64,000 bases of DNA from Streptomyces sp. NBC_01750 (GCF_035918095.1 NZ_CP109137.1:2420001-2484000); one strand, 5' to 3'; shown: positions 8,387-17,505, numbered from the stretch's first letter. Notes: generated by a model not told the origin, from the sequence alone. Translations and numbers: made by a program.

Positions 8387-9973
8387 TCACCGCAGGCTGC
8401 GTACGTCGAGGTGCCGCAGGATCCGGTCCACCACCTCCGGGTCCGCGCCCGGTTCGTTGCGCGCCGAGAGCACCTCGTGGCGCGCCGCCGACAGCATCTC
8501 CCGCTGGATCCGCTGCACCGTCCTGAGGCGCTCCACCCGTTTCGCGAACCACTCGCGCCGCTCGTCGTCGACGATGTCCGGGCTGATCCTCGCCCCCATG
8601 TCGTACGCCGTGCGCAGCAGCCGTTCGCTGATGTCCTCGGGCAGGTCCTCCACCGCCTCGATCTCCCTGAGCCGGCGTTTCGCCGCCTTCGCCGCGCGAA
8701 TCGCGAGGTTCCGTTCCAGCTCGCCTTCCGCGTCCGCGTCCGCCCGCACACCGAGTCGCCGGACCAGCCACGGCAGGGTGAGACCCTGGAGCACAAGCGT
8801 CGCCAGGATGACCGCGAACGCGATGAAGATGATCTCGTCCCGGGCCGGAAAAGGCGCTCCGCTCTCCGTCTTCAGCGGGATGGCGAGCGCCAGCGCCACC
8901 GACGCCACGCCCCGCATCCCCGACCACCACATGATGACGGTCTCCCGCCAGCTCACGGGGATCTCCTCGTCGTAGTCCCGCAGCTTGTGCAGGCGCTTGG
9001 CGAGCCACGTCGCGGGCATCAGCCACAGCAGCCGTACGACCACGACAACCCCGATGATCGCGGCGCTCCAGCCCAGAATCTGCACCTCGCGCCCGCCCGC
9101 CGTGCCGAAGACGTTGTGCAGTTCGAGGCCGATGAGGCCGAACGCGACCCCGGTCACCAGCATGTCGACGATCTGCCAGAACGTGGTACCGGCCAGCCGC
9201 CCCATCACATCGTCCGCGTCGGCGGTGTGCTCGGCGAGGAAGAGCGCGGTGGTCAGGACGGCGAGCACGCCCGACCCCTTCAACTCCTCCGCCAGCACAT
9301 AGCTGACGAACGGCACCATCAGCGACAGGCCGATCTGCAGCGTCGCGTCGCCGAGCATGCCCATCAGCTTGTTGGAGAGCCAGCCGAGCCCGAGCCCGAC
9401 CGCGACGGCCACCACGGCCGACAGCACGAGGTCCCCCGCCGCGTCCGGCCATGAGAACGTTCCGCTCACCGCCGCCGCGATCGCCACGTGGTAGAGCACG
9501 ATCGCCGTGACGTCATTGAACAGCCCCTCCCCCTCCAGGATGGAGATCAGCCGTCGCGGCAGCCCGAGCGACCCGGCGACCGCGGTCGCCGCGACCGGGT
9601 CGGGCGGCGCCACCAGCGCGCCGAGCGCGAACGCCGCGGCGATCGGCAACCCGGGCACGATCGCGTGGGCGACGGCCGCCACCGCCGCCATCGTGACGAA
9701 CACCAGCGCGACCGCGAGCAGCAGGATGGGCCGGATGTTGGCCGTGAACTGCCGCCAGGAGGTGCGCTGTACGGCCGCGTACAGCAGAGGCGGCAGCAAC
9801 AGCGGCAGGATGAACTCCGGCGGCAGTTCGACATTCGGTACGAAGGGCAGGAACGCCAGGACGATCCCGCCGACCGTCATCAGCACGGGCGCGGGCAGCC
9901 GGAGCCGCTCCCCCAGCGGCACTGTCACCACGGCCCCGAGCAACAGCAGGAACAGCAGCGCCAATTGATCCAT
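8387..9973 (-). CDS. CPA1-family Na+/H+ antiporter
   Basis: 528 aa from ATG 9973, with GGAGG 7 nt upstream; an earlier in-frame ATG at 10003 lacks this. There are about 12 hydrophobic helices in residues 1-400. The ion-binding region GALVAPPDPVAATAV and the GEGLFNDVTAIVLYH motif (Asn-Asp pair) are typical of the CPA1/NhaP-like group. The hydrophilic tail of about 120 residues, rich in Arg/Glu helices, is cytoplasmic and probably regulatory. It exchanges cytoplasmic Na+ (or K+) for protons. It stands alone downstream of the rluD-GNAT operon. Confidence 0.92.
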   Translation of the reverse strand: MDQLALLFLLLLGAVVTVPLGERLRLPAPVLMTVGGIVLAFLPFVPNVELPPEFILPLLLPPLLYAAVQRTSWRQFTANIRPILLLAVALVFVTMAAVAAVAHAIVPGLPIAAAFALGALVAPPDPVAATAVAGSLGLPRRLISILEGEGLFNDVTAIVLYHVAIAAAVSGTFSWPDAAGDLVLSAVVAVAVGLGLGWLSNKLMGMLGDATLQIGLSLMVPFVSYVLAEELKGSGVLAVLTTALFLAEHTADADDVMGRLAGTTFWQIVDMLVTGVAFGLIGLELHNVFGTAGGREVQILGWSAAIIGVVVVVRLLWLMPATWLAKRLHKLRDYDEEIPVSWRETVIMWWSGMRGVASVALALAIPLKTESGAPFPARDEIIFIAFAVILATLVLQGLTLPWLVRRLGVRADADAEGELERNLAIRAAKAAKRRLREIEAVEDLPEDISERLLRTAYDMGARISPDIVDDERREWFAKRVERLRTVQRIQREMLSAARHEVLSARNEPGADPEVVDRILRHLDVRSLR

Positions 9974-10213
9974 GGTGCGCCCTCCGGCGGCTCGAAACCT
10001 CAACGATCAAGACTTCAAGCCTGCCACGCACATAGCCCCAACCACCCCAACGGCCGTGATCACCGCACCAGGCGCGCACCCGGAGGGCCCGGGGGATGTC
10101 CCCGCAACGGAAGACCGGACGAGGTGGGGCCTGCCGACCTGACGGGGCCGGGCACGCTGGGCGGCGCGCTGCGGGGGCTCCCTCCGATGGCGCGAGGCCA
10201 CCGCCCTCCGGGT

Positions 10214-10230
10214 CGGGGGAACGGCCCCCG
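10214..10230 (-). terminator. Possible terminator after the GNAT gene
   Basis: A CGGGGG / CCCCCG stem with a 5-nt loop lies 8 nt beyond the stop of the minus-strand acetyltransferase gene. It is short and lacks a T-run. The rest of the 9974-10237 gap shows nothing I can assign apart from the ribosome-binding site of the antiporter gene. Confidence 0.45.
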
Positions 10231-10237
10231 GCCTCGG

Positions 10238-10711
10238 CTACAACGCCCTGCGCATTGCCCGATGCCCGATCCCCGCGTCCAGGAACTCCGCCCCGTACGC
10301 CACGTAACCCAGCCGCTCGTAGAACCCCACCGCCTGCGTCTGCGCATGCAGATCCACCGCCGCCAGCCCGCGCTCCCGCGCCGCCCTCTCGATGCCCCGC
10401 ACCAGCGCCACGCCCACGCCGAGTCCCCGCGCCGCCTTGCTCACCGCGAGCCGGCCCAGCGAGCCCACCGCATCGTCACCGCCGGTCTTTCCCGCCGCGT
10501 CCGGGCCGTAGAGCAGGCGACCGGTACCCAGCGGGACCCCGTCCGCGCCGACCGCGAGGACATGCACCGTGGCCGCGTCCTCCGCGTCGAACGCGTCGTA
10601 CTCGATCTCCGCCGGCACCCCCTGCTCGACGACGAAGACCTCCTTCCGGACCGCGAAACACGCCTCACGGTCGGCCGGGCCGACCGCCTCACGCACCGCG
10701 AAAACGCTCAC
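10238..10711 (-). CDS. GNAT-family N-acetyltransferase
   Basis: 157 aa from GTG 10711, whose GTGA overlaps the stop of the rluD-like gene, so the two are translationally coupled. The fold is a compact GNAT: N-terminal [15 protein letters not shown], and the acetyl-CoA loop region [21 protein letters not shown] (R/Q-x-x-G-x-G/A equivalent RGLGVG), then the C-terminal [15 protein letters not shown]. The VFVVEQGVP/FDxxD pattern resembles ElaA/YjcF-type members, whose physiological substrates are unknown. It is the last gene of the dksA-like-lspA-rluD operon. Confidence 0.88.
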   Translation of the reverse strand: MSVFAVREAVGPADREACFAVRKEVFVVEQGVPAEIEYDAFDAEDAATVHVLAVGADGVPLGTGRLLYGPDAAGKTGGDDAVGSLGRLAVSKAARGLGVGVALVRGIERAARERGLAAVDLHAQTQAVGFYERLGYVAYGAEFLDAGIGHRAMRRAL

Positions 10712-11649
10712 TCGCTCTCCGCCGCGATCTTGTCCAGAGCCTCCTGCAGATCGTCCGGGTACGTGCTCCCGAACTCGACCCACTGCCCGTCCGACGGGTG
10801 CTCGAAGCCGAGCCGCACCGCGTGCAGCCACTGCCTGCTCAGTCCCAGCCGCTTCGCCAGTGTCGGGTCGGCGCCGTAGGTCAGATCGCCCACACACGGG
10901 TGCTTGTGCGCCGCCATGTGCACTCGGATCTGGTGCGTGCGCCCCGTCTCCAGCTTGATGTCCAGCAGAGACGCCGCCCGGTACGCCTCGATCAGGTCGT
11001 AGTGCGTCACCGAAGGCTTGCCCTCCGCCGTGACCGCCCACTTGTAGTCGTGGGTCGGGTGCCGGCCGATCGGCGCGTCGATCGTCCCGCTCATCGGGTC
11101 CGGGTGCCCCTGCACCAGCGCGTGGTACCGCTTGTCCACGACCCGGTCCCGGAACTGCGCCTTCAACAGGGTGTACGCCCGCTCCGACTTGGCGACGACC
11201 ATCAGGCCGGACGTGCCGACGTCCAGCCGGTGCACGATCCCCTGCCGCTCAGCCGCGCCCGACGTCGAGATCCGGTACCCGGCCGCCGCGAGACCGCCGA
11301 TCACCGTCGTCCCGGTCCAGCCCGGACTCGGATGCGCGGCCACGCCCACCGGCTTCATGATCACGACGATGTCGTCGTCGTCGTGCACGATCTCCATGCC
11401 CTCGACCGGCTCGGCCACGATCTGTACCGGGGCGGGCGCCTGAGGCATCTCCACCTCGAGCCACGCGCCGCCGTGCACACGCTCGGACTTTCCGACGGCC
11501 GAACCGTCGACCAGCACCTTCCCGGCAGCTGCCAGTTCGGCCGCCTTCGTACGGGAGAACCCGAACATCCGGGAGATGGCGGCGTCGACGCGCTCGCCCT
11601 CAAGGCCATCGGGTACGGGCAGGGTGCGGATCTCGGGAACTGTACTCAC
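10708..11649 (-). CDS. rluD: RluD-family pseudouridine synthase
   Basis: 313 aa from GTG 11649. An N-terminal S4 RNA-binding domain (about 19-80, [18 protein letters not shown]) precedes the RluA/RluD catalytic domain. The signature [12 protein letters not shown] contains the catalytic Asp at about residue 143, and [12 protein letters not shown] is the second family motif. The family isomerises uridines in the large-subunit rRNA; the exact target sites cannot be read from sequence. It lies 17 nt downstream of lspA, the usual arrangement in actinobacteria and firmicutes. Confidence 0.92.
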   Translation of the reverse strand: MSTVPEIRTLPVPDGLEGERVDAAISRMFGFSRTKAAELAAAGKVLVDGSAVGKSERVHGGAWLEVEMPQAPAPVQIVAEPVEGMEIVHDDDDIVVIMKPVGVAAHPSPGWTGTTVIGGLAAAGYRISTSGAAERQGIVHRLDVGTSGLMVVAKSERAYTLLKAQFRDRVVDKRYHALVQGHPDPMSGTIDAPIGRHPTHDYKWAVTAEGKPSVTHYDLIEAYRAASLLDIKLETGRTHQIRVHMAAHKHPCVGDLTYGADPTLAKRLGLSRQWLHAVRLGFEHPSDGQWVEFGSTYPDDLQEALDKIAAESE

Positions 11650-11666
11650 CCGACGAGTATGCCTTG

Positions 11667-12233
11667 TCAGTCCTTGTGGACTGTCCCGTCGGGGTCCAGC
11701 CCCTTGAAGGACAGGATCACAATCAGGAAGCCGCCGCAGACGATCGCGGAGTCGGCGAGGTTGAATACCGCGAAGTGCGCGGGCGCGATGAAGTCGACGA
11801 CCGCCCCCTCGAAGACGCCCGGCGCACGGAAGATCCGGTCGGTGAGATTGCCGAGCGCACCGCCGAGCAGCAACCCGAGGGCGATCGCCCAGGGCAGGCT
11901 GTAGAGCTTGCGCGCCAGCCTGGCGATCACGATGATCACCGTCGCCGCGATACAGGTGAAGATCACGGTGAAGGCCTCGCCCATGCCGAAGGCCGCGCCG
12001 GGGTTCCGGACCGCCTCGAACTTCAGCAGATCGCCGATGATCTCGATCGGCTCGTGGTGCTCCAGCTTGGCCACCACGAGCATCTTGCTGACGAGGTCGA
12101 TCAGGTAGGCCACGACCGCCACGCCGAACAGCACAGCGATCTTGCGGCTGCCCCTGGGCTGCTCGGCGGGCGCCGCAGCCTCGTCGGCTCCCGCTGGATT
12201 CGACGTACCGATGGTGCGCTCCGCCTCTGCCAC
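11667..12233 (-). CDS. lspA: Lipoprotein signal peptidase II
   Basis: 188 aa from GTG 12233, with GAGGG 6 nt upstream. After a 30-residue charged N-terminal extension there are four transmembrane helices. Catalytic-site motifs are [19 protein letters not shown] (first catalytic Asp) and [11 protein letters not shown] (second Asp), the A8 aspartyl-peptidase signature. The enzyme cleaves prolipoproteins before the lipidated Cys in the cytoplasmic membrane. It is the second gene of a four-gene operon. Confidence 0.95.
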   Translation of the reverse strand: MAEAERTIGTSNPAGADEAAAPAEQPRGSRKIAVLFGVAVVAYLIDLVSKMLVVAKLEHHEPIEIIGDLLKFEAVRNPGAAFGMGEAFTVIFTCIAATVIIVIARLARKLYSLPWAIALGLLLGGALGNLTDRIFRAPGVFEGAVVDFIAPAHFAVFNLADSAIVCGGFLIVILSFKGLDPDGTVHKD

Positions 12234-12306
12234 GTGAGTCCCTCAACCTAGGTGCCTGACTGAGCACGAGGGTACGGCACACACGTACGGAGTCTCAGCC
12301 CCGCGG

Positions 12307-13341
12307 TCAGCCCCGCCGTTCCTGCTTCTGCTTGTCCTCCACGCAGAGTGTGGCGCGCGGGAACGCCTGCATACGGGCCTTTCCGATCGGCTTGCCACAG
12401 ATCTCGCAGAGCCCGTAGGTCCCCGCGTCGAGCCGTAGCAACGCCCGCTCGGTCTGCTCCAGCATCTCCCGGGCGTTGGCGGCGAGCGACATCTCGTGCT
12501 CGCGCGTGATGTTCTTGGTCCCGGTGTCCGCGTCGTCGTCGCCTGCACCGTCCCCGGAGTCCCGCATCAGCCCGGCCAGCGCCGCCTCGGAGGAGGTGAG
12601 CTCACTGTTCAGCCGGGTGACCTCGCCCTCCAGCTCGGCGCGCGCACCGGCGACCTCTTCCGGGGTCCACGGGTCCTCGCCGGGCCGTACGGCGAGCTCC
12701 TCCGGCGGTGTCGCGGCCGCTGTAGGGGCCGTGGACAACGCTGTCGTGCTCTTGCCGGCAGCTGCTGCCGTACCCGCGGTCTTCTTCGCTCCCACCGTTC
12801 TGGCTCCTGTCTGCTTGGCGGCCTGGGCCGCCCCCTTGGCCGCAGGTGCGGCCTTCTTGGCGGCCTTCTTGGCGGTCGCCCCAGCGGGCGCCGCCTTTCT
12901 GGCCGCGGCTTTCTTCGCAGGTGCCTTCTTCACCGGTGCCACCTGAGGCACCGATGCGGCCGTCTCCTGCACGGCCGTCGCCTTCTTCCCGGTCGTCGTC
13001 TTGGAGGTGGACTTCTTGGAGGTGGTCTTCTTCGAGGTGGTCGTCTTGGCGGATGCTTTCCGGGCCGAGGCTTTCTTCCCGGTCGTCGTCTTCGCCGACC
13101 TCGTCTTCCGAGCAGGCGCCTCCTTCGCGGGTGCCTTACCCGCCGACGCTTTCTTCGTCACCGCTCTCTCCGCCGCCACGGTCCTCTTCGCGGCCACGGT
13201 CTTCTTCACAGCCGCCTTGCCGGTGCCTGCGACGGCCTTCTTCGCGACGGCGTTCTTCTTCCCGTTCGTGTCCTTGGCCGCCGCCTCAGCGGCGGTGGAT
13301 CTTGCGGACGCCGACTTCTCGGCAGTCTTCTTCGCCACCAT
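12307..13341 (-). CDS. DksA/TraR-like zinc-finger protein with long Lys/Ala-rich N-terminal region
   Basis: 344 aa from ATG 13341. Residues 1 to about 215 are low-complexity Lys/Ala/Thr/Ser with many AKKA and SKKT repeats, like histone H1 tails. A coiled-coil hairpin (about 225-300) and a C-terminal finger follow. The finger reads CEIC (312-315), then LCVED: the fourth expected Cys is Asp336, so the site is C-C-C-D or may not bind zinc. DksA-type proteins insert the coiled coil into the RNA polymerase secondary channel; the basic region might bind nucleic acid (inference). It is the first gene of the operon with lspA. Confidence 0.85.
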   Translation of the reverse strand: MVAKKTAEKSASARSTAAEAAAKDTNGKKNAVAKKAVAGTGKAAVKKTVAAKRTVAAERAVTKKASAGKAPAKEAPARKTRSAKTTTGKKASARKASAKTTTSKKTTSKKSTSKTTTGKKATAVQETAASVPQVAPVKKAPAKKAAARKAAPAGATAKKAAKKAAPAAKGAAQAAKQTGARTVGAKKTAGTAAAAGKSTTALSTAPTAAATPPEELAVRPGEDPWTPEEVAGARAELEGEVTRLNSELTSSEAALAGLMRDSGDGAGDDDADTGTKNITREHEMSLAANAREMLEQTERALLRLDAGTYGLCEICGKPIGKARMQAFPRATLCVEDKQKQERRG

Positions 13342-13626
13342 GGCCGCGGCCCCTTCACATACTGTGATATCGCTCGCGAATCGTGCTGGGACGATAAATC
13401 GACCCCAGCCCCGCGGCAAACGGGGCACGCCGCCGATTCGCCCCGCCTCGGCCGGGGCAAGACGAACCTGCATCCGTTGTGCCCAGCTCCCCGCCCGGTA
13501 ATCCGCCGGCCGGGCGGAGCCGGAGCTCGCCGGAGGACGTATGGCCATTCGGGTCAACCGCGTGGCCCGCGGGCGAGCCGGGGACGGCCCGGTGAAATGC
13601 GGTCGGCCCCCCGCCGTACGGGCCCG
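13342..13626. other. Intergenic region with promoter of the dksA-like operon
   Basis: No gene is supported here. The interval between two divergent starts holds an inverted repeat TCACA-TAC-TGTGA at 13355-13367, only 14 nt from the dksA-like start, and presumably the promoters of both divergent units. Long minus-strand frames crossing it have no start signal or family match. Confidence 0.5.
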
Positions 13627-13632
13627 TACACT
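13627..13632 (+). promoter_or_regulatory. Candidate -10 box of ileS
   Basis: TACACT fits the TAnnnT pattern and would start transcription near 13640, just before the T-box leader. No good -35 element is seen. Confidence 0.3.
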
Positions 13633-13640
13633 GGGCGCAG

Positions 13641-13905
13641 CGAAAGGCGTGGATGGGGACGAGTAGCTTCGTACGCAGCCATGAGCGACCCGGGGACGGT
13701 GAGAGCCCGGGGGCGAGCACGAGGTGAAGCATCACCCCTGAGCCGTCGGAAGAAAGCCCGCAGCACGACCGCGGGCGACTAGACCCGGCATCGCGACCCC
13801 AATGAGGGGGCTCACCGGCACGGTCGGCGGGCCAAGGAGGGTGGTACCGCGGGAGCACGCGCTCTCGTCCCTCCGACGGAACAGACTTTGTCCGTTGGAG
13901 GAGCT
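13641..13905 (+). promoter_or_regulatory. T-box riboswitch (translational type) controlling ileS
   Basis: The leader contains the diagnostic T-box AGGGTGGTACCGCGG at 13838-13852, which binds the uncharged tRNA acceptor end. A candidate specifier codon AUC (Ile) followed by A is at 13731-13733, and a GGACGAGTA element lies at about 13657. The 3' part can form two exclusive helices: CCTCC at 13870-13874 either closes the antisequestrator with GAGGG near 13837, or pairs in CCTCCGACGGA (13870-13880) / TCCGTTGGAGG (13891-13901), hiding the ileS Shine-Dalgarno. Uncharged tRNA-Ile would therefore expose the ribosome-binding site, as known for actinobacterial ileS leaders. Confidence 0.93.
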
Positions 13906-13910
13906 CGCCG

Positions 13911-16900
13911 ATGACGCCACCCCAGTACAACCAGGTGCCCGCCCAGGTCGACCTGCCCGCGCTCGAGCACGCCGTGCTCGACTTCTGGCGCGAGAGCAAG
14001 ATCTTCGCCAAGAGCCTCGAGCACTCCGAGGGCCGTCCCGAGTGGGTGTTCTACGAGGGCCCGCCGACCGCCAACGGCATGCCCGGTGCGCACCACATCG
14101 AGGCCCGGGTCTTCAAGGACGTCTTCCCTCGCTTCCGCACCATGCGCGGCTATCACGTCGCCCGCAAGGCCGGCTGGGACTGCCACGGTCTGCCGGTCGA
14201 GCTCGCCGTCGAGAAGGAGCTCGGCTTCTCCGGCAAGAAGGACATCGAGGCGTACGGCATCGCGGAGTTCAACGCCAAGTGCCGTGAGTCGGTGACCCGG
14301 CACACGGACGCGTTCGCCGAGCTGACGACCCGGATGGGTTACTGGACCGACCTCGACGACGCGTACCGCACCATGGACCCGTCGTACATCGAGTCGGTCT
14401 GGTGGTCGCTGAAGGAGATCTTCAACAAGGGCCTGCTGGTCCAGGACCACCGCGTCGCCCCGTGGTGCCCGCGCTGCGGCACCGGTCTCTCGGACCATGA
14501 GCTGGCGCAGGGGTACGAGACGGTCGTCGACCCGTCCGTCTTCGTGCGCTTCCCGCTGACTTCCGGCCCGCTGGCCGGCGAAGCGGCCCTCCTCGTGTGG
14601 ACGACGACTCCCTGGACCCTGGTCTCCAACACCGCCGTCGCCGCGCACCCCGAGGTCACGTACGTCGTCGCGACGGACGGCGAGGAGAAGCTCGTCGTCG
14701 CGCAGCCGCTGCTCGAGAAGGCGCTGGGCGAGGGATGGGTAACCACCGGGCAGTCCTTCACGGGCGCCGAGATGGAGCGCTGGACGTACGACCGACCCTT
14801 CGACCTGGTCGAGTTCCCTTCACCGGCGCATTACGTCGTCAACGCCGAGTATGTGACGACCGAGGACGGTACGGGTCTGGTTCACCAGTCCCCCGCCTTC
14901 GGTGAGGACGACCTCAAGGTCTGCCGCGCGTACGGCCTGCCGGTGGTCAACCCGGTCCGCCCCGACGGCACCTTCGAGGAGGACGTCCCGCTGGTCGGCG
15001 GCGTCTTCTTCAAGAAGGCCGACGAGACCCTCGTGGACGACCTGCAGACCCGCGGGCTGCTCTTCAGGCACGTCCCGTACGAGCACAGCTACCCGCACTG
15101 CTGGCGCTGCCACACCGCGCTGCTCTACTACGCGCAGCCGTCCTGGTACATCCGCACCACGGCCATCAAGGACCGGCTGCTCGAGGAGAACGAGAACACC
15201 AACTGGATCCCGGACTCGGTCAAGCAGGGCCGGTACGGCGACTGGCTGAACAACAACATCGACTGGGCGCTGTCGCGAAACCGCTACTGGGGTACGCCGC
15301 TGCCGATCTGGCGCTGCGAGGAGAACCACCTCACGTGCGTCGGCTCGCGCGCCGAGCTGACCGAGCTGACCGGCACGGACCAGTCGGCGCTGGACCCGCA
15401 CCGTCCGTTCATCGACGATGTCACGTTCCCGTGCCCGACCTGCCGGCAGACCGCGACGCGCGTCCCCGAGGTCATCGACGCCTGGTACGACTCGGGTTCC
15501 ATGCCGTTCGCGCAGTGGGGCTATCCGTACAAGAACAAGGAGCTCTTCGAGAAGCGCTACCCGGCGCAGTTCATCTCGGAGGCCATCGACCAGACGCGTG
15601 GCTGGTTCTACACGCTGATGGCCGTGGGCACGCTGGTCTTCGACAAGTCCTCGTACGAGAACGTGGTGTGCCTGGGCCACATCCTCGCCGAGGACGGCCG
15701 CAAGATGTCCAAGCACCTGGGGAACATCCTTCAGCCGATCCCGCTGATGGACCAGCACGGCGCGGACGCGGTCCGCTGGTTCATGGCGGCCGGCGGCTCC
15801 CCGTGGGCCGCCCGCCGGGTCGGCCACGGCACGATCCAGGAAGTGGTCCGCAAGACCCTTCTGACGTACTGGAACACGGTGGCCTTCCAGGCGCTGTACG
15901 CCCGTACGTCCAACTGGGCGCCGTCCGCGGCGGATCCGGCACCGGCGGAGCGCACGGTCCTGGACCGCTGGCTGCTGAGCGAGCTCAACGCGCTGGTGGA
16001 TCAGGTCACTTCGTCCCTGGAGGCCTACGACACCCAGCGCGCCGGCAAGCTGCTGTCGGCGTTCGTCGACGATCTGTCCAACTGGTACGTACGCCGGTCG
16101 CGGCGCCGCTTCTGGCAGGGCGACAAGGCGGCGCTGCGCACCCTGCACGACGTGGTCGAGACGGTGACCCGCCTCATGGCCCCGCTCACCCCCTTCATCA
16201 CGGAGCGGGTCTGGCAGGACCTGATCGTCCCGGTCACGCCGGACGCCCCTGAGTCGGTCCACCTCTCGACCTGGCCCGAGGCCGACCTCGGCGCCATCGA
16301 CCCGACCCTGTCATCCCGGATGGCGCTGGTCCGCCGCCTGGTGGAACTGGGCCGCGCGACGCGTGCGGAGTCGGGTGTGAAGACCCGCCAGCCGCTCTCC
16401 CGCGCGCTGGTGGCGGCGGCGGGCTTCGAGTCCCTCTCGCCCGAGTTGCACGCCCAGATCACGGAAGAGCTGAACGTCTCGTCCCTGGCCTCCCTCTCCG
16501 AGGTCGGCGGCTCCCTGGTCGACACGACGGCCAAGGCGAACTTCCGTGCGCTGGGCAAGCGGTTCGGCAAGGGCGTCCAGGCAGTGGCGAAGGCGGTCGC
16601 CGAGGCGGACGCCGCGGCGCTGTCGCTGGCCCTGCGCGAGGGCACGGCGTCGGTCGAGGCCGACGGCCGTACGGTGTCCCTCTCCCCGGAGGAGGTCATC
16701 ATCACGGAGACCCCGCGCGAGGGCTGGTCGGTGGCCTCGGACTCGGGCGCGACGGTCGCGCTGGACCTGGAGATCACTCCGGAGCTGCGTCTCGCGGGCC
16801 TGGCCCGTGACGCGATCCGGCTGATCCAGGAGGCACGCAAGAACAGCGGCCTCGACGTCTCGGACCGTATCGCGGTGAGCTGGTCCTCAACGGATCCGTC

Positions 16901-17048
16901 CACCACCCAGGCCCTGACAGAGCATGCCGGCTTGATCGCGGACGAGGTGCTGGCGACGACGTTCACCACGGACCCGGCGGACGACACGTACGGGGCCCCG
17001 TTCACGGACGAGGGCCTGTCCCTGACGTTCCGCCTCCGCAAGGCCTGA
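13911..17048 (+). CDS. ileS: Isoleucyl-tRNA synthetase, type 2 (eukaryote-like)
   Basis: 1045 aa from ATG 13911, with GGAGGAG 7 nt upstream inside the T-box sequestrator. The enzyme is a class I synthetase: Rossmann core, CP1 editing domain, anticodon-binding domain (HRPFI... to C-terminus) and KMSKH at residues 598-602. The HXGH signature position reads GMPGAHHIE, giving G59-A60-H61-H62, i.e. the first and third residues of HXGH are exchanged. Length and NGMP/WYIRTT-type motifs place it in the type 2 group, which is generally mupirocin-tolerant. It charges tRNA-Ile in the cytoplasm and is monocistronic, with a hairpin 17 nt after the stop. Confidence 0.96.
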   Translation: MTPPQYNQVPAQVDLPALEHAVLDFWRESKIFAKSLEHSEGRPEWVFYEGPPTANGMPGAHHIEARVFKDVFPRFRTMRGYHVARKAGWDCHGLPVELAVEKELGFSGKKDIEAYGIAEFNAKCRESVTRHTDAFAELTTRMGYWTDLDDAYRTMDPSYIESVWWSLKEIFNKGLLVQDHRVAPWCPRCGTGLSDHELAQGYETVVDPSVFVRFPLTSGPLAGEAALLVWTTTPWTLVSNTAVAAHPEVTYVVATDGEEKLVVAQPLLEKALGEGWVTTGQSFTGAEMERWTYDRPFDLVEFPSPAHYVVNAEYVTTEDGTGLVHQSPAFGEDDLKVCRAYGLPVVNPVRPDGTFEEDVPLVGGVFFKKADETLVDDLQTRGLLFRHVPYEHSYPHCWRCHTALLYYAQPSWYIRTTAIKDRLLEENENTNWIPDSVKQGRYGDWLNNNIDWALSRNRYWGTPLPIWRCEENHLTCVGSRAELTELTGTDQSALDPHRPFIDDVTFPCPTCRQTATRVPEVIDAWYDSGSMPFAQWGYPYKNKELFEKRYPAQFISEAIDQTRGWFYTLMAVGTLVFDKSSYENVVCLGHILAEDGRKMSKHLGNILQPIPLMDQHGADAVRWFMAAGGSPWAARRVGHGTIQEVVRKTLLTYWNTVAFQALYARTSNWAPSAADPAPAERTVLDRWLLSELNALVDQVTSSLEAYDTQRAGKLLSAFVDDLSNWYVRRSRRRFWQGDKAALRTLHDVVETVTRLMAPLTPFITERVWQDLIVPVTPDAPESVHLSTWPEADLGAIDPTLSSRMALVRRLVELGRATRAESGVKTRQPLSRALVAAAGFESLSPELHAQITEELNVSSLASLSEVGGSLVDTTAKANFRALGKRFGKGVQAVAKAVAEADAAALSLALREGTASVEADGRTVSLSPEEVIITETPREGWSVASDSGATVALDLEITPELRLAGLARDAIRLIQEARKNSGLDVSDRIAVSWSSTDPSTTQALTEHAGLIADEVLATTFTTDPADDTYGAPFTDEGLSLTFRLRKA

Positions 17049-17065
17049 CTCCGGCCCCCTGCGGC

Positions 17066-17109
17066 GGGCTTGCCCCCACCCCGCCCCTTCCCGAACCGGG
17101 GGCAAGCCC
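17066..17109 (+). terminator. Hairpin after ileS
   Basis: GGGCTTGCCCCC (17066-17077) pairs perfectly over 12 bp with GGGGGCAAGCCC (17098-17109), with a 20-nt loop, starting 17 nt after the ileS stop. Confidence 0.65.
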
Positions 17110-17183
17110 CGGACCCCGCACGCCCTTCGGGCGTTGTCCTCAGTCGCCGGACGGGCTCACATGTCCGCCGAACCGGCAAACTC

Positions 17184-17398
17184 AAGCCCCGCCGGCGACT
17201 GAGGCGTGGGTCCGGGGGCGGAGCCCCAACAGCAGCCCCAACACCAGCCCCGCCGGCAGTCGAGCCGCTGGGATCCGGGGGCGGAGCCCCGACAACCAGG
17301 CCCGTCGGCGATTCAGGCGCAGGCGGCCGGGGACCGAGCCCCGAAAAACCAGCCCCGCCGACGATTGCGGCGCAGGGGACGGGGGACCGAGCCCCCGG
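17184..17398 (+). repeat. Four degenerate tandem copies of a Streptomyces intergenic repeat
   Basis: Units begin near 17184, 17244, 17294 and 17346. Each follows the pattern CAGCCCCGCCGGCGA, then a TGAGGCGC-like middle, then GGGTCCGGGG and CGGAGCCCC, with a period of about 50-60 nt. A half-related element, GTCCTCAGTCGCCGGACGGG, sits just before at 17136-17155. The stretch is not convincingly coding in any frame. Similar elements occur at 59060-59130 and inside ftsW at 26084-26135. Confidence 0.75.
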
Positions 17399-17425
17399 AC
17401 GGGCGGGTGCGGGCGTCGTACGCAA

Positions 17426-17465
17426 AAGGGCCGGGCCCGGGACATCAGTCCCGGGCCCGGCCCTT
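17426..17465. terminator. Bidirectional terminator between ileS and divIVA
   Basis: A perfect 18-bp stem (AAGGGCCGGGCCCGGGAC at 17426-17443 with its complement at 17448-17465) has loop ATCA. It begins with A's and ends with T's on both strands and lies between two convergent genes. Confidence 0.9.
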
Positions 17466-17505
17466 CAGCCTGCCGACGGCTACGCGCGATACGCGCGACC
17501 CGCCG

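Noticed and set aside
12700..13341. Possible separate histone H1-like gene in the Lys/Ala-rich stretch
   Set aside because: The frame continues without stop into the DksA-like domain, so it is one protein.
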